A DNA stretch of 64,000 nucleotides from Nonomuraea guangzhouensis (lineage in GTDB: Bacteria > Actinomycetota > Actinomycetes > Streptosporangiales > Streptosporangiaceae), in NCBI RefSeq assembly GCF_019396345.1, contig NZ_JAHKRM010000015.1, positions 113,642 to 177,641 of the forward strand, written 5' to 3'. The position numbers were made by a program, and so were the translations under genes. Positions 34,338 through 43,006 of the stretch are shown here, one piece after another; position 1 is the stretch's first letter, and every line of letters begins with the position of its first letter. Under the pieces are notes generated by a model. That model saw only the letters and a list, made by a program, of their open reading frames with translations. It did no database searches and was not told where the DNA came from.

Positions 34338-36611
34338 ATGCCGGACCTCGCGGCCCTTCGGCCAGGGGATCCCGCGTCGGTGGGGGAGTACACCTTGTCG
34401 GGGCGGCTGGGCGAGGGCGGGCAGGGGACCGTCTACCTGGCGACCGCCGCCAACGGCGCGCGCGTCGCGGTGAAGTTACTCCGCGCGGACCTGGCGGGGG
34501 ACCACGAGGCGTCGGAGCGGTTCGTCCGCGAGGTGGCGATGGCGCGGCGGGTCGCACCCTTCTGCACCGCCCAGGTCATCGAGACAGGACTGTTCGGCCG
34601 TCTGCCGTACATCGTCAGCGAGTACATCGACGGGCCGACGCTCGACGAGGTGGTGCGCACGGACGGGCCGCGCTCGGGGACGTCGCTGCACCGGCTGGCC
34701 ATCGGTACGGTCACCGCGCTCGTCGCCATCCATCAGGCGGGCATCGTGCACCGCGACTTCAAGCCGTCGAACGTGGTGCTGGCCTCCGACGGCCCCCGGG
34801 TGATCGACTTCGGCATCGCCAGGGCGCTCGACCTGACCTCGTCGTTGACGGCCGCCGCCATCGGGACGCCGTCGTTCATGGCGCCCGAACAGCTCACGGA
34901 CGCGGCTCCCGGGCCTCAGTCGGACATGTTCGCGTGGGCGTGCACGCTGCTGTTCGCCGCTTCGGGGCAGCCGCCGTTCGGGCAGGACAGTCTGGCCGCG
35001 GTGGTCAACCGGATCATCCACAACGATGCCGACGTGACGCCGGTCGAGGATCCGGCGCTGCGCTCGCTGGTGACGGACTGCCTGGCCAAGGATCCGGCGC
35101 GGCGGCTGACGGCGAGCCAGGCGCTGATGCGGCTGCTCGGCCACGGGCCCGGCGGCGCCGCACCCGGCCTCCTGCACCAGGGCACGGCCGTGGCCGCCTC
35201 GGGTCCGGTCCCGCCGGTGACCTCGGGCCCCGTCCCGTCGGGGCATCCCGCGCCGGAGCTGGGCTCCGCGCCTCCGCCGAACTGGACCCCTCCGCAGGGC
35301 TCCGGGGCGGCCCACGGTTCCGTGTCTCCGCAGGGCTCCACCCCTCCGCCTGGCTGGGCACCGTCGCCGGGCTCCGTGCCTCCGCAGGCGTACGGGCCTC
35401 CGGGGGGTTCGGGGCCGGTGGGGCCGGTGGGGCCGGTGCGCCAGACGTACCAGCAGCCTCCGCCGTCCCCGTTCTACCAGCAGCAACTCCCGCTACCGCC
35501 CACCCGGCCAGGCGGCAGGCGGGGCACCGGGTGGATCGTCGCCACGGCGGTCGCCTGCACGCTCGCGCTGGCCACAGTCGGCACCATCGTCGCGGTACGG
35601 CTCGTCTCCCTGCCCGACCCGATCTCCACCTCCTCGCCGACGCCCGACAACACGAACAACACGAACAACACGGATAACCCACCGACGCCGACCCCGACCC
35701 CGACGCCCACCCCCACGCCCAGCACGAACCAGAGCACCCGGACGATCGCGCTGCCCGGCAGTTCCGTCGAGATCCGCGAGAACGGCTCCGACCCGATCAA
35801 ACTGGCCGCCTACAGCCTGGACAGCGGCAAGCGCGTCTACGTCAGGCGGGCCGCCTCCGACGACTTCACGCTCAACAGCCGCTACTTCGAGTACGCGCTG
35901 GCCGCCGACGGCACCCGCGCGCTCGCCACCGACGTCGACTACAGCAGCGACGGCTACGGCCTCGTGTCGATCATCGACCACCGGACCGGCGCCAGGCGCA
36001 CGGTGAAGCTCAGCGTCAAGCCGGTGTTCCCGACGACGCCGCGCTGGTCGCCGGACGGCAAGCTCGGCCTGGTGACGCTCTTCAAGGACACGGGCGGCAA
36101 GAGCGTCGAGTACGGCTACGGCGTCATCGACGTCGAGCGGGGCACCGGCAAGGCCTACGAGGTGAAGGAGAAGGGCGCGGGCGAGTGGCGCTTCTTCTGG
36201 GACGCCGACGGGCAGGCCGTCGGCACATGGGTGGGCGGCCGGATGAAGTTCTACGACCTGGACGGCACGGCGCTGCGTACGCTGACCAGCGCGGGTTCGC
36301 CCGTCTGGGTGGAGGGCGACGACGTCTCCCCGTCGGGCGGGCTGTTCCTGTCGCACTGCGCCCCGGCGGGTGACACGCTCTGCGCCAGGTCCACGACCGG
36401 CGGCGGCACGCCCGTCACCATCCCCTTCGCCTCCAACCGGCTCATCGGCTGGTGGGATGACCAGCACCTGGCCGTGTGGCGGGCCAAGGGCGCCGGTTAC
36501 GAGGCGGTTGTCATCGATCTGAAGGGGCAGATCAGCAGAGTGCTGGCCACCGCGGCCAAGCGGGCCGAGTTCGATGACATGGGCCTGCGCTTCAGCCGCG
36601 GGACACCCTGA
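34338..36611 (+). CDS. Receptor Ser/Thr protein kinase with C-terminal propeller-like sensor
   Basis: A 757-residue protein starting at ATG 34338 (GGGAG 7 nt upstream). The kinase domain has GEGGQGTV, Lys46, the HRD (138-140) and DFG (157-159) motifs and a GTPSFMAPEQL activation-segment end. A Pro/Gly/Ser-rich juxtamembrane linker leads to one helix (GWIVATAVACTLALATVGTI), a second Pro-Thr linker, and about 280 extracytoplasmic residues with repeated blade-like phrases (TPRWSPDGKLGLV, SGGLFLSHC) typical of a PD40/WD40-like propeller. It probably transmits an outside signal by phosphorylation. Single gene, followed 37 nt later by the SIMPL gene. Confidence 0.88.
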   Translation: MPDLAALRPGDPASVGEYTLSGRLGEGGQGTVYLATAANGARVAVKLLRADLAGDHEASERFVREVAMARRVAPFCTAQVIETGLFGRLPYIVSEYIDGPTLDEVVRTDGPRSGTSLHRLAIGTVTALVAIHQAGIVHRDFKPSNVVLASDGPRVIDFGIARALDLTSSLTAAAIGTPSFMAPEQLTDAAPGPQSDMFAWACTLLFAASGQPPFGQDSLAAVVNRIIHNDADVTPVEDPALRSLVTDCLAKDPARRLTASQALMRLLGHGPGGAAPGLLHQGTAVAASGPVPPVTSGPVPSGHPAPELGSAPPPNWTPPQGSGAAHGSVSPQGSTPPPGWAPSPGSVPPQAYGPPGGSGPVGPVGPVRQTYQQPPPSPFYQQQLPLPPTRPGGRRGTGWIVATAVACTLALATVGTIVAVRLVSLPDPISTSSPTPDNTNNTNNTDNPPTPTPTPTPTPTPSTNQSTRTIALPGSSVEIRENGSDPIKLAAYSLDSGKRVYVRRAASDDFTLNSRYFEYALAADGTRALATDVDYSSDGYGLVSIIDHRTGARRTVKLSVKPVFPTTPRWSPDGKLGLVTLFKDTGGKSVEYGYGVIDVERGTGKAYEVKEKGAGEWRFFWDADGQAVGTWVGGRMKFYDLDGTALRTLTSAGSPVWVEGDDVSPSGGLFLSHCAPAGDTLCARSTTGGGTPVTIPFASNRLIGWWDDQHLAVWRAKGAGYEAVVIDLKGQISRVLATAAKRAEFDDMGLRFSRGTP

Positions 36612-36648
36612 ACGGACCTGCCGATCCGACGGACCCAAGGGGGTACGC

Positions 36649-37266
36649 GTGGAAACGGAGCACGAGCAGATCGCCGTCGCCGGCGAGGGCGCGGTCTCGG
36701 CCGCGCCCGACGTCATGCGACTGAACACGGGCGTCGAGGTACGCAAGACCTCGGCCGCCGAAGCCTTCGCGGCCGTCCGGACCGCCGCCGCCCGGCTCAC
36801 GGAAGCGCTGAAGGGGGCCGGTATCGCCCCTGAAGACCTGCGTACCAGCGAGCTGTCCCTCGGCCCCGAGTACGAGGTCTACCCCAAGGTGGCCGCCTAC
36901 AGGGCCGCGCAGGGCGTCGAGGCGCTGGTCCGCGACCTGTCGCGGGCCGACAAGGTGATCGACATTGTGGCGGCGGTGGGGGAGGAGGCGCGGCTGAACG
37001 GCGTCTCGTTCGAGCTGTCCGACCCCGCCGAGGTGCTGGTGGAGGCGAGGGTACGGGCGTTCCGCGACGCCGCCGCCAAGGCCGCCCAGTACGCCGAACT
37101 GGCCGGACGCCCGCTGGGCCAGGTCGTCTCGGTGACCGAGGAGCCGAGGGGCGGGCCGCAGCCGCTGGCGTTCGCCACGCTCGCGGCGGAGGAGAAGGCG
37201 TCGATCAGCCCCGGACACCAGACCTTGTCGATCGGTGTCCGGGTCGTCTACGCCTTCGGTGACTAG
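36649..37266 (+). CDS. SIMPL (DUF541) domain protein
   Basis: A 205-residue protein matching the SIMPL/DUF541 family (IAVAGEGAVSAAPDVMRLNT, later YRAAQGVEALVRDLSRAD and ARVRAFRDAAAKAAQYAELAG). GTG 36649 follows AAGGGGG. No signal peptide is seen with this start, unlike many periplasmic members. Function is unknown; some members associate with kinases or oxidative stress. It overlaps the end of the converging nadA by 4 nt. Confidence 0.85.
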   Translation: METEHEQIAVAGEGAVSAAPDVMRLNTGVEVRKTSAAEAFAAVRTAAARLTEALKGAGIAPEDLRTSELSLGPEYEVYPKVAAYRAAQGVEALVRDLSRADKVIDIVAAVGEEARLNGVSFELSDPAEVLVEARVRAFRDAAAKAAQYAELAGRPLGQVVSVTEEPRGGPQPLAFATLAAEEKASISPGHQTLSIGVRVVYAFGD

Positions 37267-38429
37267 GGGAGGGCCAGCATGCGGTCGAGGGCGACCCTGG
37301 CCCAGTGGGCGGTGTCGTCGTCGACCGTGATCTGGTTGACGACCTCCCCGAGCGCCAGCGACTCCAGCGCCCACACCAGGTGCGGCAGGTCGATCCGGTT
37401 CATGGTCGAGCAGTAGCAGACCGTCTTGTCGAGGAACGAGACGTTCTTGTCGGGGAACATCACGGCCAGCCGCTTGACCAGGTTCAGCTCGGTGCCGATC
37501 GCCCAGCTCGAACCCGCGGGGGCCGCCTCCAGCATCTTGATGATGTGCTCGGTCGAGCCGACGTGGTCCGCCTTGAGCACCACCTCGTGCTTGCACTCGG
37601 GGTGGACGAGCACGTTGACGCCCGGGATGCGCCGCCGTACGTCATCGACGGACTCGGCCGTGAAACGGCCGTGCACCGAGCAGTGACCCTTCCACAGGAT
37701 CATCCGCGCGCGGTCGAGCTGCTCCTGGGTGAGGCCGCCGTTGGGGCGGTGGGGGTTCCAGACGACGCAGTCGTCCAGGGACATGCCCATCTCCAGCACC
37801 GCGGTGTTGCGGCCGAGGTGCTGGTCGGGCAGGAACAGCACCTTCTCCCCTCGCTTGAACTCGCCCCGCTCGAAGGCCCAGTCCAGGGCCCGCTTGGCGT
37901 TGGAGGAGGTGCAGACCGCGCCGCCGTTGCGGCCGCAGAACGCCTTGATGTCGGCGCTGGAGTTCATGTACGTGACGGGAATCACCTGATCGGCGAGACC
38001 GGCGTCCTCCAGGGACTCCCAGCACTCCTCGACCTGGTCGAAGGTGGCCATGTCCGCCATCGAGCAGCCCGCCGCCAGGTCGGGCAGGATCACCTTCTGC
38101 GTCTCAGCGGTCAGGATGTCGGCGGACTCGGCCATGAAGTGCACGCCGCAGAAGACGATGAACTCCGCCTCCGGCCGGGCCGCGGCCTGCCGCGCCAGTT
38201 TGAAGGAGTCGCCGGTGACATCGGCGAACTGGATGACCTCGTCACGCTGGTAATGGTGGCCCAGCACGAACAGCCGGTCACCGAGCGCCTCCTTCGCCTT
38301 GCGCGCCCGCTCCACCAGGTCCGGATCGGAGGCGGGCGGCAGCTCACCAGGACAGTCGACCCCCTTCTCGCTGTGTGGATCGGCGTCCCGGCCGAGAACG
38401 AAGAGCGGCAGCCCAGTCTGGGTGGCCAT
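37263..38429 (-). CDS. nadA: Quinolinate synthase
   Basis: A 388-residue enzyme that condenses iminoaspartate with dihydroxyacetone phosphate to quinolinate for NAD synthesis, using a 4Fe-4S cluster. Motifs include FVLGHHYQRDEVIQFADVTG, VFCGVHFMAESADILT, SCMA-type LAAGCSMAD and NVLVHPECKHEVV; the three cluster Cys are in CGVHF, HPECKH and TVCYCS. ATG 38429 is preferred over 38435 because AAGGGGG is then 7 nt away. nadB and nadC are not in this window. Confidence 0.93.
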   Translation of the reverse strand: MATQTGLPLFVLGRDADPHSEKGVDCPGELPPASDPDLVERARKAKEALGDRLFVLGHHYQRDEVIQFADVTGDSFKLARQAAARPEAEFIVFCGVHFMAESADILTAETQKVILPDLAAGCSMADMATFDQVEECWESLEDAGLADQVIPVTYMNSSADIKAFCGRNGGAVCTSSNAKRALDWAFERGEFKRGEKVLFLPDQHLGRNTAVLEMGMSLDDCVVWNPHRPNGGLTQEQLDRARMILWKGHCSVHGRFTAESVDDVRRRIPGVNVLVHPECKHEVVLKADHVGSTEHIIKMLEAAPAGSSWAIGTELNLVKRLAVMFPDKNVSFLDKTVCYCSTMNRIDLPHLVWALESLALGEVVNQITVDDDTAHWARVALDRMLALP

Positions 38430-38592
38430 GGCCATACCCCCTTATCGTCGAACTGACGATACTCATCATGACATATGGGGCGGAGCGCTTATTCCAGGGG
38501 TCCGGAGGGCTGGGAATGTGTAGCACGGGGGATGTGTTGGTAGCGTCTTAGTAGGACGTCGTAAACAGACAGCCGGGTTAGGGAGTCAGCAG

Positions 38593-38946
38593 ATGACGGT
38601 TGAGAGCAACGAGACCACGACGCAGGGCCTGATCCTGACTGACGCGGCCGCCGCCAAGGTCAAGGCTCTGCTCGAGCAGCAGGGCGAAGAGGGCTTGCAG
38701 CTGCGCGTGGCCGTGCAGCCGGGTGGTTGCTCCGGTCTCCGTTACCAGCTCTTCTTCGATGACCGTTCGATGGACGGTGACGTCGTTACCGACTTCGGCG
38801 GCGTCAGCGTGGTCACCGACCGGATGAGCGCCCCCTACCTGCTGGGCGCCTCCATCGACTTCGTCGACACGATCGAGAAGCAGGGCTTCACCATCGACAA
38901 CCCCAACGCCACCGGCTCCTGTGCCTGTGGCGACTCCTTCAACTAG
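38593..38946 (+). CDS. erpA: Iron-sulfur insertion protein (HesB/IscA family)
   Basis: A 117-residue A-type Fe-S carrier with the three cluster ligands Cys46 (GGCSG), Cys110 and Cys112 (SCACGDSF). It delivers clusters to enzymes such as the neighbouring quinolinate synthase and to respiratory proteins. It lies divergent from nadA with a 163-nt gap holding both promoters, and just before the sugar kinase, as in the mycobacterial adoK region. Confidence 0.92.
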   Translation: MTVESNETTTQGLILTDAAAAKVKALLEQQGEEGLQLRVAVQPGGCSGLRYQLFFDDRSMDGDVVTDFGGVSVVTDRMSAPYLLGASIDFVDTIEKQGFTIDNPNATGSCACGDSFN

Positions 38947-39003
38947 TTCTTCGAACTAGTCGGAGTGGGTGAGGTCCCGCTCGCATTCGTGCGCGCGGGA
39001 CCT
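38942..39003 (+). terminator. Two consecutive hairpins after erpA
   Basis: The first (38942-38960) has perfect 8-bp arms ACTAGTTC/GAACTAGT and overlaps the stop codon. The second (38972-39003) pairs AGGTCCCGC with GCGGGACCT. There is no U-run. Confidence 0.6.
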
Positions 39004-39071
39004 TCGCGGTCCGTCCTCGCGTATCCTCGTTTGGGCTTATTGGCTTGCTGACAACGAGGAAGAAGAATCCC

Positions 39072-40058
39072 GTGCGCATCGCCGTCACCGGCTCCATCGC
39101 GACCGACCACCTGATGACCTTCCCAGGAAGCTTCGGCGAACAACTCATCGCCGAGCAGCTTGATCGGGTGTCACTCTCGTTCTTGGTCGACGACCTGCAG
39201 ATCCGCCGCGGTGGGTGCGCGGCGAACATCGCCTTCGGCATGGGGTGCCTGGGGCTCACCCCGATCCTCGTGGGCGCGGTCGGCTCGGACTTCGCCGACT
39301 ACCGCTCGTGGCTGGAGCGCCACGGTGTGGACTGCGACTCCGTGCACGTCTCCGAGAACCACCACACGGCTCGCTTCCTGTGCACCACGGACGAGCACCA
39401 CAACCAGATCGCCTCGTTCTACACCGGCGCGATGGCAGAGGCGCGGCTCATCGAGCTGCGGCCCGTCTCCGACCGCGTGGGCGGGCTCGACCTGGTGCTG
39501 ATCAGCCCGAACGACCCCGACGCCATGCTGCGTCACACCGACGAGTGCCGCCAGCGCGGCATCCCGTTCGCCGCCGACCCCTCGCAGCAGCTCGCGCGCA
39601 TGGCCGACGAGCAGATCCGCGACCTCGTCGACGGCGCCGCCTACCTGTTCTCGAACGACTACGAGAAGGGGCTCATCGAGCAGAAGACCGGCTGGTCCGA
39701 CGCCGAGATCCTGGACCGGGTGGGCGTCCGCGTCACCACGCTCGGCCCCAAGGGCGCCGTCATCGACCGCGCCGGCGAGCCGTCCATCCAGGTCGCGCCC
39801 GCGCCGGAGATGGGCAAGGCCGACCCGACCGGCGTCGGCGACGCCTTCCGGGCCGGCTTCCTGTCCGGTCTGGCATGGGACCTGTCGCTGGAGCGCTGCG
39901 GCCAGCTCGGCAACCTGACCGCCACGCACGTCCTGGAGCGGGTCGGCGGGCAGGAGTACGAGCTGGGACAGAAGGCCTTCATCGAGCGGTTCGGCGCCGC
40001 CTACGGGGCCGGAGCCGCCGAGGAGATCGCGGGCCTCGTGCACTGCCACCACGCCTGA
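39072..40058 (+). CDS. PfkB-family sugar kinase, adenosine-kinase-like
   Basis: A 328-residue kinase. The N-terminal sugar site is RRGGCAANIAFGMGCLG and the catalytic/anion-hole motif is DPTGVGDAFRAGF with the base Asp257. It most resembles the adenosine kinase (AdoK/CbhK) type found near ctaC and the HesB gene in mycobacteria, so salvage of adenosine is likely, but other nucleosides or ribose are possible. Start GTG 39072 gives MRIAVTGSIATDHL, the usual family N terminus. Confidence 0.88.
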   Translation: MRIAVTGSIATDHLMTFPGSFGEQLIAEQLDRVSLSFLVDDLQIRRGGCAANIAFGMGCLGLTPILVGAVGSDFADYRSWLERHGVDCDSVHVSENHHTARFLCTTDEHHNQIASFYTGAMAEARLIELRPVSDRVGGLDLVLISPNDPDAMLRHTDECRQRGIPFAADPSQQLARMADEQIRDLVDGAAYLFSNDYEKGLIEQKTGWSDAEILDRVGVRVTTLGPKGAVIDRAGEPSIQVAPAPEMGKADPTGVGDAFRAGFLSGLAWDLSLERCGQLGNLTATHVLERVGGQEYELGQKAFIERFGAAYGAGAAEEIAGLVHCHHA

Positions 40059-40074
40059 CGCACAGCATTCCGAG

Positions 40075-40107
40075 CCGCCCCGCCGCACGATGAGTGCGGC
40101 GGGGCGG
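40075..40107 (+). terminator. Terminator after the sugar kinase
   Basis: A perfect 14-bp stem (CCGCCCCGCCGCAC and its complement) with a 5-nt loop is followed by TGCTTTT. It also lies just beyond the stop of the converging CBS gene. Confidence 0.88.
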
Positions 40108-40127
40108 TGCTTTTCCCGGCCGGACGG

Positions 40128-40559
40128 TCAGGCGCCCCCGTAGACGCGGTGCACGAACTCTGCCAGCTGGTCGTCGGGCAGGTGCTTGGCCAGGTCGGCC
40201 TCGGAGATCATGCCCACGATCCGCTTGCCGTCCATCACCGGCAGCCGCTTGATCTGGTGCTGCTCCATGCGCTGGAGCGCCTCCTCGACCGTGGCGTCGA
40301 CCGGCACCCAGACCAGCCCGACCACCAGGTCGCCGGCCCGCATGTGGGCCGGGTCACGTCCTTCGGCCACGCATTTGATCACGATGTCGCGGTCGGTGAT
40401 GATCCCGGTCACGCGGTCGTCGACGCAGACCGGCAGTGCTCCCACGTGGCTGTCGCGCATCATCTCCGCGGCCCGGTCGAGCGTCTCGTGCGCGGGAATG
40501 CAGTCCGCGCCCTCGCTCATCAGGTCGCGGGCGGTCGCGTGCGGGTGTCCATCCGTCAT
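40128..40559 (-). CDS. Two-CBS-domain protein (HRP1-like)
   Basis: A 143-residue soluble protein made of a CBS pair: ARDLMSEGADCIPAHETL with VTGIITDRDIV, then DATVEEALQRMEQHQIKRLP with IVGMISEADL. Stand-alone pairs of this length, such as mycobacterial HRP1, often bind AMP/ATP and are hypoxia-induced. Placement near cytochrome oxidase genes would fit an energy-sensing role, which is inference. Confidence 0.88.
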   Translation of the reverse strand: MTDGHPHATARDLMSEGADCIPAHETLDRAAEMMRDSHVGALPVCVDDRVTGIITDRDIVIKCVAEGRDPAHMRAGDLVVGLVWVPVDATVEEALQRMEQHQIKRLPVMDGKRIVGMISEADLAKHLPDDQLAEFVHRVYGGA

Positions 40560-40652
40560 GTCTCTTCCCCCCGGAAGTCGGCGATCTGGCTCCGAGGGGT
40601 TATTGCCCGTTTGATGGGGTTTACGCAGATTTTTTAACGTACGTACCGAATG

Positions 40653-40898
40653 TCAGTAATTGCGGCGTACGTGAATGGACCAGCCGCCCTGCGGCAGCTC
40701 GTAGGAGCCCACGTGGCGGTGGGACTTCAGGCGGCACCACGCCGGCACGTCCGTGAACGCGGCCGGATCGTCGGCCAGGACGGCGATCACGGCGTTGAGC
40801 GGGACATAGTTGATCTGCTCGGCGAGCATGATGATCGGAATCGGGCACTTCTTCCCGAGTGCGTCGATCGTCAATGACGGCTGAATGACCTCGGTCAT
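40653..40898 (-). CDS. TusA/SirA-family sulfur carrier
   Basis: An 81-residue protein with the CPxP motif at Cys18-Pro21 (LGKKCPIP). TusA proteins accept persulfide sulfur from a cysteine desulfurase. The start overlaps the stop of the upstream desulfurase gene by 4 nt, strongly suggesting a functional pair. The C-terminal half is less typical (WCRLKSHRHVGSYEL). Confidence 0.85.
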   Translation of the reverse strand: MTEVIQPSLTIDALGKKCPIPIIMLAEQINYVPLNAVIAVLADDPAAFTDVPAWCRLKSHRHVGSYELPQGGWSIHVRRNY

Positions 40899-42037
40899 GC
40901 GACTCCTGCGTCCTGCCGGATTCGGTGCACCACATCGGGCAGCACGGCCAGGAATCTGTCGACCTCGGCCGCGGAAGCGCCCCTGGGCAGTGACACCCGG
41001 ACATTCCCATGCGTGAGCACGCCCATCGCTTCCAGGACGTGCGATGGACGAAGCGTACTAGCGGTGCATGAACTCCCGGACGATACCGCGAATCCGGCTT
41101 TGTCCAGTTCGGTGAGCAGCACCTCCCCGTCGACGTACAGACAGGAGAAGGTCACGATGTGGGGCGCCCGCTCGACGGGGTCGCCGATCACCTCCACGTC
41201 GGGCACGATCTCCGGCACGGTCCGCCTGATCTTGTCGACGAGCGCGGAGAGCCGGGCGCCTTCCCGCGCCGCCTCGGCGGTCGTCGCGCGCAGGGCGGCC
41301 GCGGCCGCGACGATGGCCGGCACGTTCTCGAACCCGGGGACCCGGCGCCGCTCCCGCTCGTCCTCCGGCAGGAACGACCGGAACCGCGTGCCCTTGCGCA
41401 CCGCCAGCACACCCACCCCGGCGGGACCGCCCCATTTGTGGGCACTCGCGGTCAGGACCGACCAGCCCTGCGGGATCGGCAGCCGGCCGGCCGTCTGGGC
41501 GGCGTCGACCAGCAGCGGGACGCCGTGCTCCCGGCAGGCGGCGGCCACCTCGTCCACCGGCTGGAGCGTGCCGACCTCGTGGTTGGCCGTCTGCAGGCAG
41601 GCCAGACCCGTATCGGGCCTGGACACGGCGGCCTTGAAGGCGGCCGGGTTGACGCGTCCGCGCAGATCCACCCCCACGATCTCCACCGTACCGCCGCCGC
41701 GTTCGTGCAGGCTGGCGGCGTGCAGCACGCTGGAGTGCTCGACCGCGCTCGTCACCAGGTGCCGTCCGGCCCGCCGTCTGCCGTGTAGGGTGCCGAGCAC
41801 GCCGAGATGCACCGCCTGCGTGCCCGAAGAGGTGAACGACACCTCGTCAGGACGCGCGCCGAGCGCCTCGGCCACCTCCGTACGGGCCTGTTCCAGCAGC
41901 AGGTGCGCGCGGCGGGCCTGGCCGTACAACCTCGCGGGGTCGGCCCAGCCGACATCGATCGCCGCCAGGAGCGCTTCGCGGGCCTGGGGGTGGAGCGGCT
42001 CGGTCGAGGCCGCGTCAAAGTACGCCACGAGACCCAT
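40895..42037 (-). CDS. Cysteine desulfurase (NifS/IscS-like)
   Basis: A 380-residue PLP enzyme. The PLP lysine is Lys201 (SAHKWGGP), HEVGT is in ANHEVGTLQP, and the active-site Cys324 sits in SSGSSCTASTLRPSHVLEAMG, the NifS/IscS class with a mobile loop. It takes sulfur from cysteine and probably hands it to the TusA-like protein encoded directly downstream. Which cofactor uses this sulfur is not evident. Divergent from ctaC. Confidence 0.9.
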   Translation of the reverse strand: MGLVAYFDAASTEPLHPQAREALLAAIDVGWADPARLYGQARRAHLLLEQARTEVAEALGARPDEVSFTSSGTQAVHLGVLGTLHGRRRAGRHLVTSAVEHSSVLHAASLHERGGGTVEIVGVDLRGRVNPAAFKAAVSRPDTGLACLQTANHEVGTLQPVDEVAAACREHGVPLLVDAAQTAGRLPIPQGWSVLTASAHKWGGPAGVGVLAVRKGTRFRSFLPEDERERRRVPGFENVPAIVAAAAALRATTAEAAREGARLSALVDKIRRTVPEIVPDVEVIGDPVERAPHIVTFSCLYVDGEVLLTELDKAGFAVSSGSSCTASTLRPSHVLEAMGVLTHGNVRVSLPRGASAAEVDRFLAVLPDVVHRIRQDAGVA

Positions 42038-42135
42038 CGTCCCACTTGCGGTGCACCATCGAGGGGGCGCGCGGGAGGGCGGGGCTCTTGCACGCTAATG
42101 TGTCTCCAATCAGCTGTGCTTTTAGACATACGACC

Positions 42136-42155
42136 GCCCAGGAGGACTCCTGGGC
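42136..42155 (+). other. Short hairpin in the ctaC leader
   Basis: The sequence GCCCAGGAG-GA-CTCCTGGGC forms a perfect 9-bp stem with a 2-nt loop, 23 nt before the ctaC GTG. It contains a GGAGG that could be masked in the folded mRNA, so a role in translation control is possible. It may also be a protein-binding palindrome. Confidence 0.45.
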
Positions 42156-42178
42156 TTCATCTGTGGGGTAGGCGATCC

Positions 42179-43006
42179 GTGAGTCCGACCCGCCGTTCGC
42201 CACGGCGTTCGTTGACCCGGCGCAGAGTGCCGCGAGCCGCCGCTTTGGCGTTGCTGCTGGCCTCCGCTACGGCATGTGCCAATGACATTCCCAAGGCCAA
42301 TTGGTCTGAGGGGCTGCTTCCCGAGCACATCACCAGCCAGGGCGACATCGTCCAGAATCTTTGGAACGGGGCCTGGATCGCCGCGCTCGCCACGGGCGCC
42401 GTGGTCATCGTCCTGATCATCTGGGCGTGCGTGTTCCATGTGAAGCGCAAGGCCAAGGCCGAGCTCCCGCCGCAGGTCCGTTACAACCTGCCGATCGAGA
42501 TGCTCTACACCTTGATCCCGCTGGTCATGGTCTCGGTCTTCTTCTTCTTCACCGCGCGCGACAGCCGGGATCTGCAGGTGCTCTCCGGCCACCCTGACGT
42601 CAAGGTCAAGGTGGAGGCGTTCCAGTGGAGCTGGCGGTTCACCACGACGGTCAACGGCAAGACGCTGAAGCCGGTCGTGGGCCAGCCCGTGAGCGACTAC
42701 AAGTCGGGCCCGCAGCTCGTGCTGCCCATGGGCAAGAAGGTGGAGTTCGAGCTGGAGTCGCCCGACGTCATCCACTCCTTCTGGGTGCCGGCGTTCCTGT
42801 TCAAGCGTGACGTCATCCCGGGGCTGGCCAAGGACAACAAGGGCCGCTTCTTCGAGATCACCACGCTCAACAAGCCCAACGTCTATGCGGGCCGCTGCGC
42901 CGAGCTGTGCGGCGTCGACCACAGCCGCATGCTCTTCTCGGTGAAGCTCGTCCCCGACGCTGAGTGGAACCAGTACATCGCGACCCAGGCTGGGAGTGCC
43001 CAGTGA
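42179..43006 (+). CDS. ctaC: Cytochrome c oxidase subunit II
   Basis: A 275-residue subunit. A lipoprotein-type signal (LLLASATAC, Cys33) is followed by two membrane helices (about 64-85 and 107-125) and a CuA domain with all ligands present: His199, Cys240, Glu242, Cys244, His248 and Met251. It receives electrons from the cytochrome bc1 complex and passes them to subunit I. GTG 42179 starts it. It overlaps ctaD by 4 nt, beginning the ctaC-ctaD-ctaF operon. Confidence 0.95.
   Translation: MSPTRRSPRRSLTRRRVPRAAALALLLASATACANDIPKANWSEGLLPEHITSQGDIVQNLWNGAWIAALATGAVVIVLIIWACVFHVKRKAKAELPPQVRYNLPIEMLYTLIPLVMVSVFFFFTARDSRDLQVLSGHPDVKVKVEAFQWSWRFTTTVNGKTLKPVVGQPVSDYKSGPQLVLPMGKKVEFELESPDVIHSFWVPAFLFKRDVIPGLAKDNKGRFFEITTLNKPNVYAGRCAELCGVDHSRMLFSVKLVPDAEWNQYIATQAGSAQ

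Noticed and set aside
35680..35720. Possible tandem repeat or phase-variation tract in the kinase gene
   Set aside because: It encodes the normal Pro-Thr linker of a membrane kinase, as also seen in the beta-helix gene at about 4.7 kb; codons stay in frame.
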